Below, one piece after another: positions 51,755-60,514 of a DNA stretch of 64,000 nucleotides (positions are counted from its first letter, which is position 1; each line of letters starts with the position of its first letter). A model generated the notes under the pieces. The model was given only the letters and a program-made list of their open reading frames with translations, was not told the DNA's origin and ran no database searches. A program made the position numbers and the translations under genes. Source of the stretch: Sphingomonas sanguinis NBRC 13937 (GTDB taxonomy: Bacteria > Pseudomonadota > Alphaproteobacteria > Sphingomonadales > Sphingomonadaceae); NCBI RefSeq assembly GCF_001591005.1, contig NZ_BCTY01000009.1:24521-88520 (forward strand). The letters run 5' to 3'.

Positions 51755-53263
51755 GTGTCGAGCATCCAGGACGAAATCCGCATCGCCCTTCACGCCATAT
51801 GGATCAGGCGCTGGCTGGCACTGGTCGTCGCCTGGGCGGTGTGCATCCTGGGCTGGCTGTTCGTCGCCCAGATTCCCAGCAAATATGAGTCTCGCGCGCG
51901 CATCGCGGTCCAGAATACCCAAATCCTGCCCGACGGCATGGCGACGAGCCAGACCAGCGGCACGGACTCGGTCGACCGGGTGCGCCAGACGCTGATCTCG
52001 GCGATCAACCTGCAAAAGGTGGTGCGCGGCACCGACCTGGCCAGCACGGTGTCGAGCGATGCCGATGTCGCCGCGCGCGTCGCGCAGCTGGCCCAGGCGA
52101 TCAAGATCGAGAACCAGCAGGACACCATCTTCCAGCTGACCGTGACGCAGGGCAGCCCGAAGCTCGCCCAGCAGGTCGCGCAGAAGCTGATCGATATTTT
52201 CGTCGAATCCAACCTGGTCGGCGATCGCAACAACACCAGCCAGAGCCTGACCTTCCTCGACAAGCAGTTGAGCGAACGCCAGAAACAGCTTCAGATCGCC
52301 GAGGCCAAGCGCGCCCAATATCAGAACCAGTTCATGGGCGGCCTGCCGGGCAGCGGATCGGTCGCCGACCGCATCGGGCTGGCCCGCTCGCAAATGGCGC
52401 AGGTCGACAGCGACCTGGCGGCGGCGCAGTCCAGCGTCGCGGCGGTGCAGGGGCAACTGGCGGGCACGCCGCGCACCGTGGGCGAGGGCGGCGGGGTAGC
52501 CGGACCCGCCAAGGTGCGGCTGGCGACCATTCAGGGCCAGCTCGCCGATGCCCGGGCGCGCGGCTATACCGAGAACCACCCGGACGTGATCGCGCTGAAG
52601 AACCAGCTCGCGGCGGCGCAAGCGGCGGCCAAGGCCGAGCCCGCAGGCGGCGGGGCGGGGGGGCAGCCCAATCCGCTCTATATGTCGCTCCAGTCGATGG
52701 CGGCCGAAAAACAGTCGCAGCTCGCCAGCCTGAAGATCCGCAAGAGCCAGCTCCAGAACGACCTCGACCGGCTGAACGCCAGCCTGGCGACCGACCCCGA
52801 ACAGGCGGCGGAGCAGGGCGCGAACGACCGTGATTATCAGGTGCTGAAAGACAGTTACGACCAGCTTTTACGCCAGCGTGAGCAGGTGGCCTTGCGCGGT
52901 CAGGCGCAGAACCAGACGGACTCGATGCGCTTCACCGTGATCGATCCGCCGACCTATCCACGCGCGCCGACCGCACCCAACCGTATCCTGTTGCTGACCG
53001 GCGTGTTCCTGGCCGGGCTGGGCCTGGGCGTCGGGTCGGCCTTTGCCCTGTCCAAGCTGCGGCAGACCTTCACCACGCCCCAGTCGCTGCAGCGGACGCT
53101 GGGCCTGCCGGTGATCGGGGCGATCGGCGAAGTCGTGACCCGGGGCCAGGCGGTGGCACGGGCGCGGCGCATGAAACTGTTCCTCGGCGGGACGGCGGGG
53201 CTGGGCGCGGCCTATGGGATGGTGCTGGCGATCGAGTTATTACAACGGGGATTGGCCGCGTGA
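51755..53263 (+). CDS. XrtA system polysaccharide chain length determinant (Wzz/GNVR)
   Basis: Inner-membrane co-polymerase of 502 residues. One transmembrane helix lies near residues 22-40 and another near 410-430, with a long periplasmic coiled-coil between them (YQNQFMG, GYTENHPDVIALKNQLAAA, LRQREQVALRGQAQN). A GNVR-type segment with Pro-rich DPPTYPRAPTAPNR leads to the second helix. The start is a GTG. Its C-terminal stop overlaps the kinase start (GTGA), as expected for a Wzz plus tyrosine-kinase pair. Confidence 0.9.
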   Translation: MSSIQDEIRIALHAIWIRRWLALVVAWAVCILGWLFVAQIPSKYESRARIAVQNTQILPDGMATSQTSGTDSVDRVRQTLISAINLQKVVRGTDLASTVSSDADVAARVAQLAQAIKIENQQDTIFQLTVTQGSPKLAQQVAQKLIDIFVESNLVGDRNNTSQSLTFLDKQLSERQKQLQIAEAKRAQYQNQFMGGLPGSGSVADRIGLARSQMAQVDSDLAAAQSSVAAVQGQLAGTPRTVGEGGGVAGPAKVRLATIQGQLADARARGYTENHPDVIALKNQLAAAQAAAKAEPAGGGAGGQPNPLYMSLQSMAAEKQSQLASLKIRKSQLQNDLDRLNASLATDPEQAAEQGANDRDYQVLKDSYDQLLRQREQVALRGQAQNQTDSMRFTVIDPPTYPRAPTAPNRILLLTGVFLAGLGLGVGSAFALSKLRQTFTTPQSLQRTLGLPVIGAIGEVVTRGQAVARARRMKLFLGGTAGLGAAYGMVLAIELLQRGLAA

Positions 53264-54339
53264 ACAAGAGCGTGAAACCCCCCAGACCCCGACGGGAACC
53301 CTCGCTGCTCGAACGCGCGGCGAACATCTATGATTTCCAGTCCTATGTGCGTGGGCCTGTGCCTGATGCCGTGCGGCCGGAGCCGCAGGCCGAACAACCG
53401 GCGGCCGAACCGGTGGTCGAGCGCAAATCGGAATGGACGCCGCCCGGGATATTGCCGCCCGAGCCGGTCGCGGTGGCCGCGCCCCCGGTGCCGGACGAGG
53501 ACGACCGCGCCTCGCTAAGTGGGATTCCGGCCGAGTTCCTGGCCTCGCCGGACGACGACGCATTCCTGGCGAGCGAATATAATCCCGGCTTTTCCGATGT
53601 CGCGACGGTCGACCGCGCGATGCTGGCGGAAAACGGGATGATCGTCCCCGGCGCGCCGATCGGGCCGCTGGCGGAGGAGTTCCGGCTGGTCAAGCGCCAG
53701 TTGATCATCACCAGCCAGCGCCTGGTCGAGGGCGGGGATGCCGACAAGGCGCGTGTCGTGCTCGTGTGTTCGGCGCGGCCGCAGGACGGCAAGACCTTCT
53801 GTTCGGTCAACCTGGCGCTATCGATGGCGGCGGAGCGAGATACCGAGGTGTTGCTGGTCGATGCCGATGTCGCCAAGCCGGACGTGCTGGCGCGCCTGGG
53901 CCTGGTCGAGGGGCCGGGGCTGCTCGATGCGCTGGACGATACCAGCATCGACGTCGAATCGCTGGTGATGCGCACCGACGTGCCGCATCTGTCGGTCCTG
54001 CCCTGCGGCACCAGGACCGCCAGCGATACCGAGCTGTTGGCGTCTGCGCGCACCCGTCACGTGCTCCAGCGGCTGTTGTCGGCCAATCCGCGTCGTCTGG
54101 TGATCTTCGACTCGCCGCCCGCGCTGGCGGCGTCGCCCGCCTCGGTTCTGGCGATGCTGGCGGGGCAGGTGATGATGGTGGTTCGCGCCGACCGCACGCC
54201 CGAGAGCGAAGTGTCGGCGGCGATCGAACTGCTCGACGCGTGCGAGCATATCCAGCTCGTCCTGAACAGCGTCGCCTTCGTGCCGGGCAGCCGCCGCTTC
54301 GGCTATTATGGCGGCTACGGCAAGGATGTGGCGAAATGA
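53260..54339 (+). CDS. XrtA-associated tyrosine autokinase (CpsD/CapB type)
   Basis: Cytosolic BY-kinase of 359 residues that works with the chain-length protein to control polymerisation. A Pro-rich, probably disordered N-terminus (to about 100) precedes the P-loop ATPase: Walker A SARPQDGKT near 170, Walker A' VLLVDADVAKPD, and Walker B LVIFDSPPA. The C-terminus has a tyrosine cluster (RRFGYYGGYGKDVAK), the usual autophosphorylation tail. GTG start overlapping the preceding stop. Confidence 0.92.
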   Translation: MNKSVKPPRPRREPSLLERAANIYDFQSYVRGPVPDAVRPEPQAEQPAAEPVVERKSEWTPPGILPPEPVAVAAPPVPDEDDRASLSGIPAEFLASPDDDAFLASEYNPGFSDVATVDRAMLAENGMIVPGAPIGPLAEEFRLVKRQLIITSQRLVEGGDADKARVVLVCSARPQDGKTFCSVNLALSMAAERDTEVLLVDADVAKPDVLARLGLVEGPGLLDALDDTSIDVESLVMRTDVPHLSVLPCGTRTASDTELLASARTRHVLQRLLSANPRRLVIFDSPPALAASPASVLAMLAGQVMMVVRADRTPESEVSAAIELLDACEHIQLVLNSVAFVPGSRRFGYYGGYGKDVAK

Positions 54340-56048
54340 AGCGGGCGGGCCCCGTGCTGGCCGGTGTCGTGGGCGTGCTGGCGGCATGGCCGACAGCACT
54401 TGCGGCGCAGGTCCAGACCGGGGCCGCCGCCGCGCCGACGCTCGATCCCGGCCCGGCGCAGGAGGCTGCGGCCGGCGACGCGCCGCCCGGCAACGCACCC
54501 GTCGCCCCGTCGCGGCCACGCACGCGGGTGTCGCCCTATGTCGAGATCGGCCAGATTCTGAACGCCGACCTGAACCGTGGCGATGTCGTCACCTACACGA
54601 CGTTGGCGGCAGGCGTGAGCGCGCAGGTGCAGACTGCGCGAGCACAGGGGCAGGTCAGCTATCGCTATGAACGCCGGATCGGCTGGAGCGACCAGGCGGG
54701 TAGCGGGGACATCCATAGTGGCCTGGCGCGCGGGTCCTACCGCGTGACGCCCGAGCTCAGTCTGGAGGGCGGGGCGCTGGCGACGCGGACGCGGGCGGAT
54801 ATTCGCGGCGCGGCACCGGGTGTGCTGGTCGGCGATGTCGGCAACATCTCGCAGCTCTATTCGGCCTATATCGGCCCGTCGCTGGCGACGCGCGCGGGGC
54901 CGGTGCAGATCGGTGCCAATTACCGGCTGGGCTATACTCGGGCCGATACGCCGGGTCTGGGCGGGCTGGCACCGGGACAGCCGCGCCTCGACTATTTCAG
55001 CGACAGCTGGAACCAGGTCGCCACGATCAGCGCCACGGCCCGGCCCGGTGCGATCCTGCCCTTCGGCCTGTCGCTGAACGGCGCCTATAATCGCGACGAT
55101 GCGGGTCAGCTGTCCCAGCGTTACGAAGGCTGGTTCGCGCGCGGCGACGTGCTGAAGCCGATCTCGCCTTATGTCGCGCTGACCGCCGGCGTCGGTTACG
55201 AAAAGATCGAGTCGAGTCAGCGCGATGCGGCGGTCGATGCCAATGGTCGCCCGCTCCTGGACGGGCGCGGCCGCTTCGTCACCGATCCGGCCGGACAGCG
55301 GCGCATCGCCTATCATACCGAGGGTGTCTATTATGATGCGGGCGTGATCTGGCGACCCAACCGCCGCACTTCGGTGGAGGGGCATGTCGGCGAACGGTAC
55401 GGCTCGCTCAGCGTGACCGGCATCGCGCGCTATCAGGCGTCGCGCAGCATCGTGCTGCAGGCCGCGCTCTATGACGGCATCCAGACTTTCGGTCGCCAGC
55501 TGAACAACGGGCTGGCCAACCTGCCCACCAATTTCATCGAGACGCGCGACGCCTTTGGCCAGCAGTTCAACGGCTGCGTGTTCTCGGCCAGCGGGACGAC
55601 GCCGGGCGGGTGCCTGAACGACGTGCTGCAATCGGTCCAGACCTCGGTCTATCGCTCGCGCGGGCTGGATGCGACCATGTCGATCGCGCGGGGGCGCTCC
55701 ACGCTGGGTTTCGGCCTGGGCTATGCCAATCGCCGGTTGTTCGCCCCCGACGGCGCACCCGGGATCGTCGTCACCGGTGCCGAGGACGAGAGCTACTACG
55801 CCCAGATTTTCTTCGGCCATGCGCTCGGCCCCCATTCGGGGCTTAACGTGAATGGCTTCGTTAACTATTATGCCTCTAGGTTGGCGGGGGCCGAGTATGT
55901 GGTATCGCTGGGAACAACCGCCAGCTATTACCGCAACTTCGGACGGCTCGGAACAACCGCGTCGGTTGGATTGTACCACTTTCAGGTTGGCGACCTGACC
56001 AGTGCCCTGTCGGCACAGGCCCTGATCGCCGCACGGTATCAATTCTGA
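54336..56048 (+). CDS. PEP-CTERM/XrtA system-associated outer-membrane beta-barrel protein
   Basis: A 570-residue exported protein of the pepcterm_hypo_1 type. A signal peptide (VLAGVVGVLAAWPTALAAQ) and a Pro/Ala-rich linker precede a long run of amphipathic strands from about residue 70 (RVSPYVEIGQIL) to the terminal IAARYQF, ending in Phe. It probably is an outer-membrane barrel that helps export or anchor the polymer. ATG overlaps the kinase stop. Two cysteines (NGCVF, GGCLN) in an outer loop may pair. Confidence 0.88.
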   Translation: MKRAGPVLAGVVGVLAAWPTALAAQVQTGAAAAPTLDPGPAQEAAAGDAPPGNAPVAPSRPRTRVSPYVEIGQILNADLNRGDVVTYTTLAAGVSAQVQTARAQGQVSYRYERRIGWSDQAGSGDIHSGLARGSYRVTPELSLEGGALATRTRADIRGAAPGVLVGDVGNISQLYSAYIGPSLATRAGPVQIGANYRLGYTRADTPGLGGLAPGQPRLDYFSDSWNQVATISATARPGAILPFGLSLNGAYNRDDAGQLSQRYEGWFARGDVLKPISPYVALTAGVGYEKIESSQRDAAVDANGRPLLDGRGRFVTDPAGQRRIAYHTEGVYYDAGVIWRPNRRTSVEGHVGERYGSLSVTGIARYQASRSIVLQAALYDGIQTFGRQLNNGLANLPTNFIETRDAFGQQFNGCVFSASGTTPGGCLNDVLQSVQTSVYRSRGLDATMSIARGRSTLGFGLGYANRRLFAPDGAPGIVVTGAEDESYYAQIFFGHALGPHSGLNVNGFVNYYASRLAGAEYVVSLGTTASYYRNFGRLGTTASVGLYHFQVGDLTSALSAQALIAARYQF

Positions 56049-56064
56049 CCGGCCGAAAGGCACG

Positions 56065-57441
56065 ATGATGTACGAGACCCATTTCGGGCTGGGCGAACGC
56101 CCGTTTCAACTGACGCCGGACCCGCGTTTCTGGTTCGAGACGGCCACGCACGGCAAGGCGATGGCCTATCTGGGCTATGGGCTGGCGCAGGGCGAGGGCT
56201 TCATCGTCATCACCGGCGATGTCGGTGCGGGCAAGACCACGTTGGTCGGTCATCTGGTCGAAACGCTCGACAGCCGCCGCCTGCGCGTCCTGCACATCGT
56301 GTCGACCGCCGTCGACCCCGACGACCTGCAGCGCGTGGTGGCGGGGCAGTTGAGCGTGGACAGCCATGGCCTGAGCAAGGCCGCCCTGCTGAGCGCGATC
56401 GAGCGCGCGCTGAACGGCATCGCGCGGGACGGTCGCCGTATCCTGCTGATCGTCGACGAGGCGCAGGCGTTGCCGCTCGCCTCGCTCGAGGAACTGCGCA
56501 TGCTGTCCAACTTCCAGGCGGGGGGGCATGCGCTGCTCCAGATCCTGCTGGTCGGACAGCCCGAATTCCGCGAGCGCTTGCTGGGCTCGGCCGCCGTCGA
56601 GCAGCTGCGCCAGCGCGTGATCGCCATCCACCATCTCGACCCGATGGAGCCCGATGAGGTTCCCGAATATATCGCGCACCGCCTGGCGGTCGCGGGCTGG
56701 ACCGGCCGTCCCGATTTCGCCGCCGATGCCTTTGACGCGCTCTATGCCGCCTCGGGCGGGGTGCCGCGCCGCCTGAACGTGCTGGCGGGCCGCGTCCTGC
56801 TCCAGGCCGCTATCGAGGGCGTCGAGCTGATTGGCCATGAGACGGTCGAGAGCGTCGCCGCCGACATGGCCGCCGATATGGGGAGCGAGCGTGTCGAGGC
56901 CGCTCCGGCCCCTGTCGCGCCGCCGGTGCCCCCGGTCGCCCCCACGCCGCGCAACGGTGCGCTGTTCGGGGCAGGGACGCTGGGCGCTGCCACGCTGAAC
57001 GGGGCCGCGCCGATGAGCGGTACGCTGCGCTCCGGTCTGAACGCCACGGCGCCGAGCCGCCCGGCCGATCCGATCACTCATACCCGCGTCACGCCCGAGG
57101 CCGACGCCACCCCGCGCGGCACCCACCGCGTCGTCGCCCCGCCGCCCGCCCCCGAGCCGGTGTCGCTGCGCCCGATCCCCGAGCCGCAACCTGCGCCTGC
57201 GCCCGAACCGGTGCAGCCCGCTGCACAGGAAAAGCCATCGGCGCCGGGCTCGAACGCGGCATGGGAGGATCGTGTCGCCCAGCTCGAAGCGCGGCTGGAG
57301 CAGCAGGAGGCGGCGTTGCGCCGGGTCCTGACCCTGCTGGTCGACTGGACCGAAATCGACAATCGCAGCGAGGGCCGATCCGAAGCCCGGCGCGAAGCGG
57401 CCGCCACGATCCGACCGGGGACCTGGGGCCATGCCGCCTGA
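56065..57441 (+). CDS. XrtA-associated ExeA-like ATPase
   Basis: An AAA ATPase of 458 residues. The N-terminal half (about 1-270) has YETHFGLGERPFQLTPDP, Walker A GDVGAGKTT, Walker B LLIVDEAQAL and GQPEFRERL, as in ExeA/GspA proteins. The second half is Pro/Ala-rich and low in complexity, ending in a short coiled-coil (DRVAQLEARLEQQEAALRRV) instead of the peptidoglycan-binding domain of ExeA. It probably energises assembly of the export apparatus. Confidence 0.9.
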   Translation: MMYETHFGLGERPFQLTPDPRFWFETATHGKAMAYLGYGLAQGEGFIVITGDVGAGKTTLVGHLVETLDSRRLRVLHIVSTAVDPDDLQRVVAGQLSVDSHGLSKAALLSAIERALNGIARDGRRILLIVDEAQALPLASLEELRMLSNFQAGGHALLQILLVGQPEFRERLLGSAAVEQLRQRVIAIHHLDPMEPDEVPEYIAHRLAVAGWTGRPDFAADAFDALYAASGGVPRRLNVLAGRVLLQAAIEGVELIGHETVESVAADMAADMGSERVEAAPAPVAPPVPPVAPTPRNGALFGAGTLGAATLNGAAPMSGTLRSGLNATAPSRPADPITHTRVTPEADATPRGTHRVVAPPPAPEPVSLRPIPEPQPAPAPEPVQPAAQEKPSAPGSNAAWEDRVAQLEARLEQQEAALRRVLTLLVDWTEIDNRSEGRSEARREAAATIRPGTWGHAA

Positions 57442-58315
57442 GCCGCTGGGCGACGACGGGCCGAAGAGCACTCGGCCGATCAATGGCATGTCGGTCGATG
57501 TCGAGGAATGGTTTCAGGTCGGCGCGTTCGAGCGGACGATCGACAAGGGCGATTGGGACCGGCTGGACAGTCGGGTCGAGGCCAATACCGACCGGGTGCT
57601 GTCGCTCTTCGCCGAAACGGGCACGCGCGCGACCTTCTTCACGCTCGGTTGGGTCGCGCATCGCCATCCCGGCCTGATCCGTCGCATCGTCGCGGGTGGC
57701 CATGAGATGGCGAGCCATGGCTGGGACCATCAGCGCGTCTTCACCATGACCGCCGACCAGTTTCGTGCCGACCTGACCCGCGCCAAGGCGGCGATCGAGG
57801 ATGCGGGCGGGCAGGCGGTAACCGGCTATCGCGCGCCGAGCTTCTCGATCGATCAGCGCACCCCTTGGGCGCATCCGGTGCTGGCCGAGGCGGGGTATCG
57901 CTATTCGTCCAGCGTCGCGCCGCTGGCCCACGATCATTATGGCTGGGTGGAGTCGCCGCGTTACGCATGGCGGCCCCTGGCCGATGCCGATCTGGTCGAA
58001 TTGCCGGTGACGGTTGCGCAGTTCGGCCAGCGGCGGCTGGCGACGGGCGGCGGCTTCTTTCGCATGTTGCCCGCCAAGCTGACCGATATCGCGGTCGGGC
58101 AGGTGCAGCGTGATGCGCATGGTGCGATCTTCTATTTCCACCCTTGGGAGGTCGATCCCGACCAGCCGCGCGTGAGGAATGCGCCGCTGCGCTCGCGCGT
58201 TCGCCATTACAGCCGGTTGGGCGCGATGGCGGGCAAGCTGCGGGGGTTGCTCACCCGGCATGACTGGGGCCGCGTCGACCAGGTCGCGGCCGAGGAAGCG
58301 GCGCGACTGGCATGA
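57431..58315 (+). CDS. XrtA system polysaccharide deacetylase (DUF3473 type)
   Basis: A NodB-fold deacetylase of 294 residues. Motifs are MSVDVEEWFQV, where the usual TFDDG is replaced by SVDVEEWF as in this subfamily, HEMASHGWDHQ (metal histidines), GYRAPSFSI, and the C-terminal FYFHPWEVDPDQPR typical of DUF3473. It should remove acetyl groups from an amino sugar of the exopolysaccharide. It overlaps the ATPase by 11 bases and femAB by ATGA. Confidence 0.92.
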   Translation: MPPEPLGDDGPKSTRPINGMSVDVEEWFQVGAFERTIDKGDWDRLDSRVEANTDRVLSLFAETGTRATFFTLGWVAHRHPGLIRRIVAGGHEMASHGWDHQRVFTMTADQFRADLTRAKAAIEDAGGQAVTGYRAPSFSIDQRTPWAHPVLAEAGYRYSSSVAPLAHDHYGWVESPRYAWRPLADADLVELPVTVAQFGQRRLATGGGFFRMLPAKLTDIAVGQVQRDAHGAIFYFHPWEVDPDQPRVRNAPLRSRVRHYSRLGAMAGKLRGLLTRHDWGRVDQVAAEEAARLA

Positions 58316-59346
58316 CCACGCCGCCGCCGATCATCCGCGTCGCCGACCTGGCGCGCGCGGCGGAATGTGCGCGAATCGACGCGTTCGTCGAGGCCCAGAC
58401 GCAGGGCACGCCCTTTCATCGCACCGGCTGGCTGCTGGCGGGGGTGAAGGGTTGCGGCCAGAAGGCCCATTATCTCACCGCCGAGCGGGACGGCGCGATG
58501 ATCGGCGTCCTGCCGCTGAGTGAAATTCGATCGCCGCTGTTCGGTGCGGCGATGGTGTCGACCGGTTTCGGTGTCGATGGCGGTGTGCTGGGCGAGGGTG
58601 CGGAGCCGCTGGCCGAGGCCGCCTGGGCGCTGGCGGTCGAGCGCGGGATCGAGTCGGTGGAACTGCGCGGCGGGCCGGTGCCGGACGGATGGACGGCGGA
58701 TGCGGACAGCTATCTGGGTTTCGTTCGCCCGATCGCCGCCGATGACGAAGCCGAGATGAAAGCCATTCCGCGCAAGCAGCGCGCGGAGCTTCGCAAGGCG
58801 CTGGCGCAGGAGTTGGAGGTCGTCACCGGCCGCACACCCGCTTTGCTGGCCGAGCATTACCGCATCTATGCCGAGTCGGTGCGCAATCTGGGCACACCTG
58901 TCTTTCCGGCACGGCTGTTCCGCGAGGCGGTGGCGCGGCTCGATGCCGATGTGCTGACCGTGCGGCATCGGGGGCGGGCGGTGGCGAGCGTGCTCAACCT
59001 CTATCATGGCGGCACCGTCTATCCCTATTGGGGCGGTGGTACGCATGCAGCGCGGGAGTTGCGTGCCAATGACCTGATGTATTTCGCGTTGATGCGGCAT
59101 GCGCGGGAGCGGGGCTGTCACAGCTTCGACTTCGGCCGGTCGAAGGTCGGGACCGGCGCGGCGGCGTTCAAGAAGAATTGGGGGTTCGAGGGGCGTCCGC
59201 TGGTCTATGCCAGCCGCAGCGTCCACGGGCCGCGCGCGATCAATCCGCTCAACCCCAAATATGCGATGATGATCGCGGTGTGGAAGCGTCTGCCGGTCCG
59301 GGTCGCGATGCTGGCCGGGCCGGTCATCGCGCGGGGGCTGGGTTGA
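58312..59346 (+). CDS. FemAB-like protein, XrtA/PEP-CTERM-associated
   Basis: A GNAT-fold aminoacyltransferase-like protein of 344 residues. Typical parts are FHRTGWLLAGVKG, IPRKQRAELRKAL, SVRNLGTPVFPARLF, YPYWGGGTHAARELRANDLMYFALMRHA and FDFGRSKVGTGAAAFKKNWGF. FemAB relatives use aminoacyl-tRNA to modify cell-wall or sugar amines; here an amine freed by the deacetylase is a possible acceptor. That role is inferred from context. Confidence 0.9.
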   Translation: MTTPPPIIRVADLARAAECARIDAFVEAQTQGTPFHRTGWLLAGVKGCGQKAHYLTAERDGAMIGVLPLSEIRSPLFGAAMVSTGFGVDGGVLGEGAEPLAEAAWALAVERGIESVELRGGPVPDGWTADADSYLGFVRPIAADDEAEMKAIPRKQRAELRKALAQELEVVTGRTPALLAEHYRIYAESVRNLGTPVFPARLFREAVARLDADVLTVRHRGRAVASVLNLYHGGTVYPYWGGGTHAARELRANDLMYFALMRHARERGCHSFDFGRSKVGTGAAAFKKNWGFEGRPLVYASRSVHGPRAINPLNPKYAMMIAVWKRLPVRVAMLAGPVIARGLG

Positions 59347-59356
59347 GGGTGGCGGG

Positions 59357-60514
59357 GTGAGGGACCTGCTGTTCCTGGCTCACCGTGCGCCGTTTCCGCC
59401 TGATCGCGGCGACAAGATCCGCAGCCACCACATCCTGCGCCACCTGATACGCGACTGGCGCGTCCATGTCTGTGCCTTTGCCGAGCAGGATAGCGAGGAG
59501 CGACTCCCGTCCGACCTCGCCGGGTCGCTTGCCAGCCACCATATCATTCGCCGGACGAAATCCATGCCGGTCGCGGCGGTGCAGGCGCTGGCGACAGGCA
59601 AGCCCATCTCCCTGACCGCCTTCGCCCACCCCGCGATGCGGAAGGCCGTCGCCACGGTCCGCGCGCGTCACCCGATCGCCGCGACCTATGTCTTCTCCGG
59701 GCAGATGGCGCAGTATCGCGGCCAGGGGCCGACCGTGATGGACATGGTGGATGTCGACTCCGCGAAGTTCGCGACGCTCGGCCAGACGAGCGCGCTGCCG
59801 ATGCGTGCCGTCTATGCGCGCGAGGCCCGGTTGCTGAGCGCCTATGAACGACAGGTCGCCCGCTCGGTCGCAGCGACCCTGTTCGTCAGCGAGGCGGAGG
59901 CCGATCTGTTTCGGGCGGGCGGCGGCGAGGGACGCATCGTCGCGGTCGAGAATGGCATCGACGCCGCGCATTACGATCCGGCCGCCTTCGATCCGGCGTC
60001 CGGCGAGCCGTTGATCGTGTTCACCGGTCAGATGGACTATCGCCCCAATGTGGAGGCTGTCACCCGCTTCGCCGAACGCATCCTGCCGTTGGTGCGCCAA
60101 GCCCGCCCCGATGCGCGCTTCGCCATTGTCGGCCGCGCGCCCACCGCGGCGGTCCGGCGGCTGGCGGGGGAGGCGGTGATCGTCACCGGCGAGGTGCCTG
60201 ACACACGCGAATGGCTGGCCCGTGCCGCCGTCTGCGTCGCGCCGCTCAATCTGGCGCGCGGTATCCAGAACAAGCTGCTGGAGGCGATGGCCATGGCGCG
60301 GCCGGTCGTCGTCTCGGTTGCCGCTGCCGAGGGGATCGACCATGACGGCACCATCGTGGTGGCGCGGGACGACCGGGACTTTGCGGCCCAGGTAATCACG
60401 GCGCTGAACGGCCCCGCCGCCAACCCTGCCGCGCGTGCGCGGGTGCTGGCGCGCTATGACTGGGCGGCACGGCTGGCACCGCTCGATCGGCTCTTGAAGG
60501 ACATCGCATCGTGA
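59357..60514 (+). CDS. XrtA/PEP-CTERM system glycosyltransferase (GT4-like)
   Basis: A glycosyltransferase of 385 residues of the TIGR03087-like group. N-terminal FLAHRAPFPPDRGDKIRSHH and the C-terminal GT-B donor domain (VENGIDAAHYD, FTGQMDYRPNVEAV, IVGRAPTAAVRRL, APLNLARGIQNKLLEAMAMARPVV) are complete. It starts with GTG and its stop overlaps the exosortase start (GTGA). It probably adds one sugar to the exopolysaccharide repeat unit. Confidence 0.92.
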   Translation: MRDLLFLAHRAPFPPDRGDKIRSHHILRHLIRDWRVHVCAFAEQDSEERLPSDLAGSLASHHIIRRTKSMPVAAVQALATGKPISLTAFAHPAMRKAVATVRARHPIAATYVFSGQMAQYRGQGPTVMDMVDVDSAKFATLGQTSALPMRAVYAREARLLSAYERQVARSVAATLFVSEAEADLFRAGGGEGRIVAVENGIDAAHYDPAAFDPASGEPLIVFTGQMDYRPNVEAVTRFAERILPLVRQARPDARFAIVGRAPTAAVRRLAGEAVIVTGEVPDTREWLARAAVCVAPLNLARGIQNKLLEAMAMARPVVVSVAAAEGIDHDGTIVVARDDRDFAAQVITALNGPAANPAARARVLARYDWAARLAPLDRLLKDIAS